Of a stretch of 64,000 bases of DNA, positions 1 to 7,267 are shown in pieces. The stretch covers positions 95,429-159,428 of the forward strand of contig JAPPMU010000020.1 of NCBI GenBank assembly GCA_028873965.1, written 5' to 3'. How positions within the stretch are numbered: position 1 is the first letter of the stretch; each line of letters starts with the position of its first letter. The position numbers and the translations under genes are program-made. The notes under the pieces were generated by a model that had not been told where the DNA came from, searched no databases, and saw only the letters and a program-made list of their open reading frames with translations. Origin of the DNA: Chloroflexota bacterium (GTDB lineage: Bacteria > Chloroflexota > Dehalococcoidia > Lucifugimonadales > UBA3495).

Positions 1-191
1 CGGAAGACCAGATCTTCCCGCCGAATGTGATCGAGGCGGCGCACCGGCTGATCCCGGGCAGCCGGCTGGAGGTGGTCGCCGGAGCGGCGCACTCGACCCA
101 CTACGAGCAGGCGGAGGTCTTCAACGGACTACTGGCTGGGTTCCTGGCGGAGACCCGCGCAAGCGCGGTGGGAGTAGCGGCGGACAACTGA
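1..191 (+). CDS. alpha/beta hydrolase, C-terminal part (truncated by window edge)
   Basis: Only the last 62 residues are in the window, read from base 3 to a TGA at 189-191. The segment GAAHSTHYEQ has the spacing expected around the catalytic histidine near the end of an alpha/beta hydrolase (a glycine-rich turn, then H, then an acidic residue and a hydrophobic helix). The body with the nucleophile and acid lies upstream of the window, so substrate and subfamily cannot be given. It converges on the following minus-strand oxidase gene, with a palindromic hairpin between them. Confidence 0.7.
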   Translation, partial: EDQIFPPNVIEAAHRLIPGSRLEVVAGAAHSTHYEQAEVFNGLLAGFLAETRASAVGVAADN

Positions 192-224
192 AGGGCCCAT
201 CGGAAATCGAGGCAGACAAAGCGT

Positions 225-250
225 CAGGGGCGGACAATCATCCGCCCCTG
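225..250. terminator. bidirectional hairpin between convergent genes
   Basis: A perfect 10-bp inverted repeat (CAGGGGCGGA / TCCGCCCCTG) with a 6-base loop sits between two converging stop codons. A short T-rich stretch follows on the plus strand. A near-identical 26-bp palindrome occurs at 58083-58108, so this is also a member of a small dispersed GGGGCG family. Confidence 0.65.
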
Positions 251-281
251 GACTTTTCCGGTCGATTCGTGATGCAAGCGA

Positions 282-1403
282 CTAGAAAGGAAGATGCTCC
301 GCGATGTCGTTCTCGGTGCGGAAGGGACCCCACTCGCGCGGAATGTTGAGCAGACGGTCTTCCAGGTCGTCAACGCTGTTCTGGCCACAGTAGGCCAACG
401 CGCGGTTGAACTCTTCGCGCAGGAGCTCCAACATGTGGTGGACACCCTCGGCGCCGTTGACGGCGAGACCCCAATAGAGGGGACGGCCGACGGCGACGGC
501 GCGGGCCCCCAAGGCCAGGGCCTTCAACACGTCACTGCCCCGGCGCACGCCGGAGTCAACGTACACCTCAGCCTTGTCTCCGCAGGCGGCAACGATTTCG
601 GGCACCATCTCAATGCTGGCGAAGGTGCTGTCGAGCTGGCGGCCACCGTGGGTGGAGACGAGCACGCCGTCGACGCCATGTTCGACCGCCATGCGGGCGT
701 CCTCAGCCACGCGCACACCCTTGAGCACCAGCGGCAGATCGGTGAGGCTGCGCAGCCACTCTATCTCCTGCCACGTCAACGGCGGCGACTGGGGCATTTC
801 CCAGCGCGGCGATTCGTCGGTGCCGCTTACCGCCGCCAGCTGGTCCTGCTGTTCGCGGAAATTGCCCAGCTCGCCGGGCCGCTCGTAGCGGTTGCGGATG
901 TCGCGTTCCTTGGGGCTGGGCGCCGGGGTATCCACCGTGAGGACGATGGCCCGGAAGCCGGCGGCCTCGGCACGCTTGACCAGGTTCTCGGTGATGTCGT
1001 AGCCGCGGTGGTAGAGCTGGAACCACAGGGGGCCGGTGGCAGCCTCGGCGATCTCCTCCATGCTGCAGTTGGAAGACGTGCTGCACATCATGAGGGTATT
1101 GGACATTCCGGCGCCGCGAGCGGTCGCGCACTCGGCTTCGGGGTGGGCGTTGCCGTGGCCGCCGGTGGGGGCGATCATAACGGGGAAACTGATGTCCTGT
1201 CCGAGGACCGTCGTGGAGACCTTGCGCTCGGTGGTGTCGCGCATGAAACGCGGGCGCAGGGTCAGCGCCTCGAAGGCGGAGCGATTGCGGGCGGTGGTGA
1301 TCTCGTCCATCGAACCGGCTTCAATGAACTCCCAGTTGTTGTGGGGCAGCACCTGCTTGGCCCGAGCCTCATAATCGTAGAGGTTGATGGGGTCCATTCT
1401 CAT
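282..1403 (-). CDS. FMN-dependent alpha-hydroxy-acid oxidase/dehydrogenase (LldD/glycolate oxidase family)
   Basis: A 373-residue TIM-barrel flavoenzyme expected to oxidise an L-2-hydroxy acid such as lactate or glycolate to the 2-keto acid, using FMN. Visible family marks are the N-terminal segment, the QLY strand, VDTPAPSPKERDIRNRY, the FMN-binding lysine in LKGV, the active-site histidine in STHGGRQLD, and the phosphate-binding DSGVRRGSDVLKALALGA and AVGRP near the end. The usual family motif has asparagine before the histidine; here it is threonine. The ATG at 1403 has a GGAG Shine-Dalgarno about 8 bases upstream. The gene stands alone. Substrate cannot be fixed from sequence; lactate, glycolate and mandelate oxidases share this fold. 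Confidence 0.88.
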   Translation of the reverse strand: MRMDPINLYDYEARAKQVLPHNNWEFIEAGSMDEITTARNRSAFEALTLRPRFMRDTTERKVSTTVLGQDISFPVMIAPTGGHGNAHPEAECATARGAGMSNTLMMCSTSSNCSMEEIAEAATGPLWFQLYHRGYDITENLVKRAEAAGFRAIVLTVDTPAPSPKERDIRNRYERPGELGNFREQQDQLAAVSGTDESPRWEMPQSPPLTWQEIEWLRSLTDLPLVLKGVRVAEDARMAVEHGVDGVLVSTHGGRQLDSTFASIEMVPEIVAACGDKAEVYVDSGVRRGSDVLKALALGARAVAVGRPLYWGLAVNGAEGVHHMLELLREEFNRALAYCGQNSVDDLEDRLLNIPREWGPFRTENDIAEHLPF

Positions 1404-1464
1404 GCTGATACTCCGGGGTTGACTGAATTGTGAAGGTCAACTGTTGGGATGCCGCAGGTTAGCA

Positions 1465-1953
1465 TCACAGGTTGAGCCTGACAATAGCGTCGGCGACGTC
1501 CGGGAGCATCTTGTACTCGTCGGCCTGGGAGTCGAAGGACATGGGATGGGGCAAAGAAACATTGTGAACACGGCGGATGCGGCGCACGGCGTGTCCCTGC
1601 GAAGACAAGCGACCGGACAGTTGCCGCACGGTCAGATGCATTTCTTCCAGCAATGCCTGGCGAGAAAGCACGTAACCCGCGCTTTGAGCAACTCTTTGGT
1701 AAATTTCCCGGGCATCATCAGCCAGGAAGCCCCAGAAAGCACGGACATGTTCGATAGTCCAGCGACCTTCAGGAACGGCGGGTGGCGCGTCTGGCTGTGC
1801 TTCATCGGACGACTCAGCAGGCGCGGACGCCGCAGATGTCTCAACTGTAGTACCTACAGACGAAGCGACGGTAGCATCACCGACGGCAAGTCGCCGGATC
1901 GCAACAATCACATCATCGGCATCGCCTTCGAATGTCAGGGCAACCTTTACCAT
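1465..1953 (-). CDS. hypothetical protein, possible winged-helix C-terminal domain
   Basis: A 162-residue protein not confidently recognised. The first 25 residues look like a beta strand-helix unit (VKVALTFEGDADDVIVAIRRL), followed by an Ala/Ser/Pro/Glu-rich linker to about residue 60. The second half, starting WTIEHVRAFWGFL, has a helix, then AREIYQRVAQSAG, then a helix-turn-helix-like LSRQALLEEMHLTVRQLSG and a basic strand VRRIRRVHNV, which could be a winged helix. The ATG at 1953 has GAGGT 8 bases upstream, so it is a real gene. A nucleic-acid-binding or protein-binding role is possible but unproven. Confidence 0.6.
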   Translation of the reverse strand: MVKVALTFEGDADDVIVAIRRLAVGDATVASSVGTTVETSAASAPAESSDEAQPDAPPAVPEGRWTIEHVRAFWGFLADDAREIYQRVAQSAGYVLSRQALLEEMHLTVRQLSGRLSSQGHAVRRIRRVHNVSLPHPMSFDSQADEYKMLPDVADAIVRLNL

Positions 1954-2063
1954 TGTTTTACCTCGCGGTGTCAGTTCCGCAACAAGTCTAACACATTATT
2001 ACGGCGGGTCAACGCACCCTTTAGTAGTTGGACGGATAGACGACTGTACAAGTGTCAAACCAA

Positions 2064-2088
2064 AAGGGCGGGTGTTGAACCCGCCCTT
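2064..2088 (-). terminator. rho-independent terminator of the por operon
   Basis: An inverted repeat AAGGGCGGGT / ACCCGCCCTT with a 5-base loop lies 30 bases beyond the porB stop. On the minus strand it is followed by TTTTGG, giving a short U tract. It resembles the GGGCGGGTTT hairpin at 22520-22542. Confidence 0.7.
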
Positions 2089-2119
2089 GAACAACGCTGG
2101 TCGGCAAAGCCGAATACGT

Positions 2120-3118
2120 TTATTCGCCTTCGTCGTGGGGACCGAAGGGGACGATGCCCGGAATCCACCACTTCTCCCAGGTTTCGTCGATGCGCTCCTG
2201 GAAGAACTTGAGGTCCTCCTCGGTGAGGTGAGCGAACCGGCCCTGGCGTTGCAGATAATCCGTTACGGGCTTCCGGCGGCGGATGCCACGGGCGATGGCG
2301 CGAGACGGGCCGTTCAGGATCAGCTCGCCATCGACGATTTCGTACTGCACCCAGATGCCGGTTTCCACGGCCAGCATCCCCAGCTCGTGGGAATACTTGG
2401 GATCGTAGTCCCATCCCTTGGGGCACGGGTCGATGCTGTGGATGAAGGTGGGGCCACCGATGGTGAGGGCGCGGCGGATCTTATTGGTGAAGTCCGGCCC
2501 GTAGGAACCGCAGGCGGTGGCGACGTAGCGGACGTCGGGATGGCCGGCGGCCAGCATGGGGACGGTGTTCTTCTTCCAGCGGCGGTTCATGATGCGGTGA
2601 ACCTTGCCCGGAGGGGAGAACGTTGAGTTGGCGCCCCACGGGCTGGAGCCGGACACTTGAATGTCGGTGTTGGCGTAGGACTCGTTGTCGTAGCACAGGA
2701 TGAGCAGGTTGTACTCGTCGTGCTGCAGGGCCGCCGAGATGGCGGACAGGCCCATGTCCACTCCTCCGCCGTCGCCGCAGAAGGCGATGACGTTGATGGG
2801 CTCTTCCTGCATCTTGCCCTTGCGCATCAGGGAGGCCAGGCCGGCGGCGGTGCCGGTGGCGGCGGAGCCGCTGGAGCCCAGCTGGGTGTGCATCCACGGC
2901 ACGACCCACGGGGTGCTGTAGTAGGTGGTGTTGGCCACGTACATGCAGCCGGTGCTGCCCACCACGATGGTGCGAGGGCCGGCGGCCTTGATCATCAGGC
3001 GCATCACGAGGGCGGATTCGCAGCCCTGGCAGGTGCGGTGTCCCGAGGTGAAGCCCTCGAAGACCGGGATCTGCTTGACGCCCCTAACCTGGGGGAGTTC
3101 TTGGGTCATGGTAGTCAT
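2120..3118 (-). CDS. porB: pyruvate:ferredoxin (2-oxoacid) oxidoreductase beta subunit
   Basis: The thiamine-diphosphate-binding subunit of the complex that oxidatively decarboxylates pyruvate (or a related 2-oxoacid) to acyl-CoA with reduction of ferredoxin. About 332 residues. Early cysteines (CQGC, then GSTGC) match cluster ligands of PorB. The ThDP/Mg motif is GDGGGVDMGLSA followed by CYDNESYANTDIQ, typical of the family. A longer reading frame extends upstream, but ATG at 3118 (MTTMTQ) is preferred: it has AGGAG about 8 bases before it and starts 10 bases after the porA stop. Last gene of the three-gene por operon; terminator at 2064-2088. Confidence 0.93.
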   Translation of the reverse strand: MTTMTQELPQVRGVKQIPVFEGFTSGHRTCQGCESALVMRLMIKAAGPRTIVVGSTGCMYVANTTYYSTPWVVPWMHTQLGSSGSAATGTAAGLASLMRKGKMQEEPINVIAFCGDGGGVDMGLSAISAALQHDEYNLLILCYDNESYANTDIQVSGSSPWGANSTFSPPGKVHRIMNRRWKKNTVPMLAAGHPDVRYVATACGSYGPDFTNKIRRALTIGGPTFIHSIDPCPKGWDYDPKYSHELGMLAVETGIWVQYEIVDGELILNGPSRAIARGIRRRKPVTDYLQRQGRFAHLTEEDLKFFQERIDETWEKWWIPGIVPFGPHDEGE

Positions 3119-3128
3119 AGCGGCACTC

Positions 3129-4358
3129 CTATTCGCGGACACCGATCCAGGTGTTCTCTTCCTTGACATGTCCGGCGTCGATTGAGTCCTGGACCATGGC
3201 GGTCATCTCTTCCACGTCGCGCACCAGAACTTCGCGACCACCGAGGCCGGCGATGAAGCTCTGCATGAGCGGGCGGTTGTCCAGGGTGTACAGGGCGGAA
3301 CGGATCTCGTTGAACAGCACGCCGCCATAGGAGGGCGAGCCGTAGGAATAGTCGCGGTCGATGACGCCGACGGCCTTGCAGTGGCTGAGGGATTCGCGGA
3401 TTTCATCGGTGGCGAAGGGACGGAAGAACTTGACGCGCACAAACCCGACCTTCTTGCCCTGTTCGCGCATCCGACGAACAGCGACGCGGACGGGCATGGC
3501 AAGGGTGCCCATGCCAACCAGAACGATCTCGGCATCCTCGGTCATGTACTCTTCGATGAAGGGGCTGGGGTCGCCGCGACCGAAAAGTTGCTTGAACTCC
3601 TCGTAGGCTTCCTTGATAACGTCGCTGGTGCGGCGCATGGCGTCGTCGGTCTGACGGCGAATCTCCATGAGCCAGTCCTCGTTGACCTGCGGAGCGACGG
3701 TGATGGGGTTGTCCGGATGGAGTTGCAGGCGTCCCCGATCGTACTGGGGCAGGAACTGGTCAACCTGCTCCTGCGTGGGCACGTTGACGATGGCCTGGGA
3801 GTGGGTCAGGAAGGAACCGTCGCAGGAGATGGCGGCGGGCAGGAAGACGCGGGGGTCCTCCGCGACGCGCCAGGCCAGGAGCGCGGTGTCCAGCGCCTCC
3901 TGAGCGGTGCCGACCCAGTACAGCATCCAGCCCAAGTCGCGGACGGCCATGGCGTCGTTGTGCTCCACACCGAAGGCTCCCGGATCGTCCAGGGCGCGGT
4001 TGCCGACCATTGCCACCACGGGGAGACGCAATCCGGCGGTGACGGTGATGGCCTCGAAGGCGTAGAACCAGCCTACGCCGCTGGAGCCGCAGAAGGTGCG
4101 GGCGCCGACGGCGGAGGCATGCTTGACGATTTCGAACTGGGAGTGCTCGCTTTCGGCGACGATGAAGTCGCAGTCGAAGGCGCCGTCGGCCTTGAGCTTG
4201 GACACGTACTGCATGACCGTGTCGTAGGGTCGGATGGGATAGGCGGTGATAACGTCGACATCGGCGAGGGAGCAGGCGATGGCGATGGCCTCGCTACCGC
4301 TGATGAGCTCCTCGCGCTCCTGGGGGAGCTCGGTCTGTGGAAGGGTTTGGGTGGCCAT
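3129..4358 (-). CDS. porA: pyruvate:ferredoxin oxidoreductase alpha subunit
   Basis: A 409-residue subunit carrying the pyrimidine-binding domain (I) and transketolase C-terminal-like domain (II) of the 2-oxoacid:ferredoxin oxidoreductase. Visible marks: ITAYPIRPYDTVMQYV near residue 37, the conserved ESEHSQFEIVKHASAVGARTF that contains the ThDP-activating glutamate, and in domain II the VGMGTLAMPVRVAVRRMREQGKKVG segment. RPYD replaces the commoner TPQT/S-type motif. Its ATG overlaps the stop codon of the upstream porGD gene by one base (TGATG), which implies translational coupling. Cytoplasmic, assembled with PorGD and PorB. Confidence 0.93.
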   Translation of the reverse strand: MATQTLPQTELPQEREELISGSEAIAIACSLADVDVITAYPIRPYDTVMQYVSKLKADGAFDCDFIVAESEHSQFEIVKHASAVGARTFCGSSGVGWFYAFEAITVTAGLRLPVVAMVGNRALDDPGAFGVEHNDAMAVRDLGWMLYWVGTAQEALDTALLAWRVAEDPRVFLPAAISCDGSFLTHSQAIVNVPTQEQVDQFLPQYDRGRLQLHPDNPITVAPQVNEDWLMEIRRQTDDAMRRTSDVIKEAYEEFKQLFGRGDPSPFIEEYMTEDAEIVLVGMGTLAMPVRVAVRRMREQGKKVGFVRVKFFRPFATDEIRESLSHCKAVGVIDRDYSYGSPSYGGVLFNEIRSALYTLDNRPLMQSFIAGLGGREVLVRDVEEMTAMVQDSIDAGHVKEENTWIGVRE

Positions 4359-5581
4359 CAGTCATCGTCTCCGGTCAGGGCAACTTCGGATTCAGATTCA
4401 GCTTCGTACTTGCCCGGGCTGTGGTAGCCGTGGCTCCGTTCGGAGTCAGCGTCGTGGGCCTTTTGGACCTCGATCAGCTGGGTCATCCACCCGTGGTAGC
4501 CGTCCTTGTCGCGGGTCCAGTGTTCCCACTGGCTGTTGTTGTCGTTGAACTCGGCCTCGTTGACCATGGTGATGCAGTCCGGGACCGGGCACACCGCTTC
4601 ACAGACGGCGCAACCGCAGCAGGCTTCCATGTTGGCGTCGTACAGGCCGTCGGGGGTCACGTCGAAACAGGTGTCGGGGCACTGGAGCCAACACAGGGTG
4701 CACTTGATGCAGGTCTCGAAGTTGATGACCGGGCGCATCGAGCGGGTGCTGAACTTCTTGAAGACGGAGTTGCGAGTGGGCTGGTAGCTGGTGTCCCCGG
4801 ATGCGTTGGAGCGGATGGGGTCGTAATCCTCGGCCAGCGAGTCGCCGCGGAAGCCGGTGGGCTCGTCGATGCCCCGAATGACCAGGCCGTCTTCCATGGA
4901 GCGCCAGCCGAGCAGTTCGAAGCTGAAGGGCGTCTCGTCGTTGCCCTCGCCGGGCTCGACGGGGCGCTGGGTGGTGCGGTCAAAGGAGTTGCGGGCGGAC
5001 GTGAGCTTCAAACCGCCCCAGCCCTGGTCATCCAGCGCGGCCAGCATGGAGTCGAGGCTCACCAGCTCGGGGCAAACCTTGGCGAGAGCGCCGAGGATGC
5101 GGACGTCAGTGTGATCGTCCTTGTACACCCAGAGACCGGAGAAGCTGGTGGTGGCGGGTACGATGGCCAGGTTGAACGCGGTATCCTTCTGGTGGATGTC
5201 TTCGATGAGGGCATCGGCTTCCTGGCGGGAAGTCACGATGAGGGTTCCGCCGGGCTTGGTGAGGGCGTTGATGGGCTGCAAGCCGTACCAGGCCCAGGAC
5301 TCGATGCCCTTGCACATGGTGTCGTCAACGTTGATGGTGACGTCCACCTCGCGGGCCTCATAGACGGCCAGGTTTTCCTCAAGTTCCTCGGGGCTATCGG
5401 AAACGATGGCGAACTGCTTGGCAGGGATGCCGTTCCGTTCTGGGGAGTCGCCGTAGCGACCAAAAGCCGTGCCTATTTTGCCTTCTTTACGGGCGGCAAA
5501 AACGATGGTGCGGACGATGTTCCGGGCCAGGGTTTTCTGGAAAATCCCCCGGTACACCACCTCCACTGCCACTGTGCTCAT
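4358..5581 (-). CDS. pyruvate:ferredoxin oxidoreductase gamma and delta (ferredoxin) subunits, fused
   Basis: A 407-residue protein joining the gamma subunit (residues about 1-190: VVYRGIFQKTLARNIVRTI, then the VDDTMCKGIE and GGTLIVTS strands) to a delta-type 2[4Fe-4S] ferredoxin (about 280-345: CIKCTLCWLQCPDTC and CCGCAVCEAVCP). The roughly 90-residue spacer and the acidic 60-residue C-terminal tail are longer than in separate subunits. The ferredoxin passes electrons from the PorB cluster to soluble ferredoxin. First gene of the operon; ATG at 5581 is preceded by GAGGAGG, and an extended -10 box lies about 30 bases upstream of it. Confidence 0.9.
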   Translation of the reverse strand: MSTVAVEVVYRGIFQKTLARNIVRTIVFAARKEGKIGTAFGRYGDSPERNGIPAKQFAIVSDSPEELEENLAVYEAREVDVTINVDDTMCKGIESWAWYGLQPINALTKPGGTLIVTSRQEADALIEDIHQKDTAFNLAIVPATTSFSGLWVYKDDHTDVRILGALAKVCPELVSLDSMLAALDDQGWGGLKLTSARNSFDRTTQRPVEPGEGNDETPFSFELLGWRSMEDGLVIRGIDEPTGFRGDSLAEDYDPIRSNASGDTSYQPTRNSVFKKFSTRSMRPVINFETCIKCTLCWLQCPDTCFDVTPDGLYDANMEACCGCAVCEAVCPVPDCITMVNEAEFNDNNSQWEHWTRDKDGYHGWMTQLIEVQKAHDADSERSHGYHSPGKYEAESESEVALTGDDD

Positions 5582-5613
5582 GTTGGGGAGGCCTCCTCGG
5601 TGAGTGATGCGGC

Positions 5614-5619
5614 ATTATA
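5614..5619 (-). promoter_or_regulatory. -10 box of the por operon promoter
   Basis: On the minus strand TATAAT is preceded by TGC, an extended -10 element, 33 bases before the porGD start codon. No good -35 box is seen at 16-18 bases upstream, which is tolerable for an extended -10 promoter. Confidence 0.5.
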
Positions 5620-5760
5620 GCATGTAGAAGGGGGGTGGTTCTTTGCATGGATGGACAGGATGAATGATCAGGTTAGCCGATCAATTTACCGTCTGACCAG
5701 CTGTTGCCGGATAATGGATTGGTCGATCCCTGTGCTCACAGAGAACGGCCACTGGTTGGC

Positions 5761-6003
5761 CTATTGCTTCTCTTCGTAGGACGGTTTCAGGTCTACGTAT
5801 TTGGCTAGTTGGCGTCCAATGTTAATTTCGGCCTCACACCGTCGATTAACGCCCGAACGAGATATGACGTCTGCGAGTCTCACTCGGCTGAGTTGATGAG
5901 AATACTTGATGCCAAAGAGCGTGATACGGGCGTTCTTTTCGCGGTAAGGAGCGCGGTCGTACATTTCCTTGAGGGTCCGGGCCAGTTCGTCAACGGTCAT
6001 CAT
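5761..6003 (-). CDS. small HTH-like domain protein
   Basis: A protein of about 80 residues beginning MMTVDELARTLKEMYDRAP, then LFGIKYSHQL, then GVNRRCEAEINIGRQLAKYV near the end. This layout (helix, LFGIKYA-like segment, short helix-turn-helix, RGxxLAxYV ending) matches small stand-alone HTH-like proteins seen in many accessory regions; this is pattern recognition, not a search result. Two adjacent ATG codons (6003 and 6000) are preceded by GGTGA, which argues against the longer upstream reading frame. Probably a DNA-binding regulator or restriction-associated accessory protein. Confidence 0.6.
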   Translation of the reverse strand: MMTVDELARTLKEMYDRAPYREKNARITLFGIKYSHQLSRVRLADVISRSGVNRRCEAEINIGRQLAKYVDLKPSYEEKQ

Positions 6004-6159
6004 TTCACCAATTGCAAAAGCTGTTGTGCGGATAGCGGTCGGCAAATGGCGGTGTCTTGGTACGGTTTGCAGCCATAGAAATGGAGACACGAAGTATGCT
6101 TTCGTGTGCGTCAGCTGCAAGGCGCTGGCCTGAGCCTAGGCGGACAGAATCATGCGCCG

Positions 6160-7170
6160 TCAGTTGGGGGTCGCGTTTCCGTGGTCTACTGCCCTGATGA
6201 ACAAAATGTGGGATCCTGCTCTGCAATCCAGCCGCATGGCAACCCCATCTTGCACGACTATGTACGGTGTCGGAGTTGGCGTCGGGTCATAGCGTCTGCT
6301 GCTACGCGGCAGGATGTTTGAGAGTTCACCGCCTCCACCGGCTCCGATACCACCGCCAGATTGGGGGCGACCGTCACCGCAGGATCGTCTTTCAAAGAAT
6401 TGATATACCCATCGATTGCGATCCGGCTCATACCAGTCTGGCATATCCGTCGCTACCCGGTTCACGACAGACATGAATTCCCACTCCACGCCAATTGGGC
6501 GTCTCTTGCCGTGCTGGCATCCGTCGCAAGCGAAGACGATGCCGTAGATGTCCTCATCCGGGCCCGCCAAAGCCGCGTACTTCCCTGGTTTGTAGTATTC
6601 GTTTTCCCACCCGGCCCATTTCACCTCGGTTATCTTGCCCTGTCCTTCGGAGTTGCCTACCAAAGTAAAAACGACGGGGTAAAGCTTGTGTCGGGGTGTG
6701 GGCTCTTCTGACCTCTCTTCCGCAACCATCGCCAGAAAGAATTCTTCCATTTCGGATCGCGTCACTCCCAGCCCACGTGCAGGTTTAGACTGTTCTGTAT
6801 TCACTGAGGCGGATGCCGTTAAAGTTGAGCTCGCTGGCGTATCTGATGCGACAACTTTCCCATTGGTCGGCGCTGTCAGACTGCCTGACTGGTCGTTACC
6901 GCAGAATTGATCCACGAAAGCCTCAGCATTCTTTACGGCTTCGGCATCTGCCATTCGCATCTGCGCCTCGCGTTCCAGCTCGTCGCGGCTCATCTGGGGA
7001 AACATAGTAGCCAGACACTCAGCGAGCCGTTCGGCAATTGCGGGCTCATCCGCGGATGTCCCTTCCAGCCCGTCAGACGGCCCGGTCACATCGCAACCCA
7101 GCATCAGCGTGGCAAAGATTACGGCTACCATCACAGCACTCAGGCGGGAATGTTTCATGCCTGTGCTCAT
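6160..7170 (-). CDS. predicted lipoprotein of unknown function
   Basis: A 336-residue secreted lipoprotein: basic N-terminus, hydrophobic stretch and lipobox LMLGC (cysteine near residue 26), so it should be lipid-anchored on the outer face of the cytoplasmic membrane. A Ser/Thr-rich linker spans about residues 95-130. The mature domain contains paired cysteines in FACDGCQHGKRR and further Trp/Tyr-rich strands (WAGWENEYYKPGKY, MPDWYEPDRNRWVYQFFE). The region near residues 270-285 is glycine-rich, followed by a PTPTP linker. I do not recognise the fold. ATG at 7170 has GAGG upstream. Diverges from the ThDP enzyme gene. Confidence 0.65.
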   Translation of the reverse strand: MSTGMKHSRLSAVMVAVIFATLMLGCDVTGPSDGLEGTSADEPAIAERLAECLATMFPQMSRDELEREAQMRMADAEAVKNAEAFVDQFCGNDQSGSLTAPTNGKVVASDTPASSTLTASASVNTEQSKPARGLGVTRSEMEEFFLAMVAEERSEEPTPRHKLYPVVFTLVGNSEGQGKITEVKWAGWENEYYKPGKYAALAGPDEDIYGIVFACDGCQHGKRRPIGVEWEFMSVVNRVATDMPDWYEPDRNRWVYQFFERRSCGDGRPQSGGGIGAGGGGELSNILPRSSRRYDPTPTPTPYIVVQDGVAMRLDCRAGSHILFIRAVDHGNATPN

Positions 7171-7267
7171 TGCCCGCCTCTACTCCAGCGCAGCAGCATG
7201 TCATCACTAACCTGCGCCCTATGTTACACTGCCGCGCGATTTCACGCATGGTAAGGAGCGTTTGGCG

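Noticed and set aside
5582..5760. A tRNA or small RNA in the gap before the HTH-like gene
   Set aside because: No cloverleaf or conserved stem found; it holds only the por promoter region.
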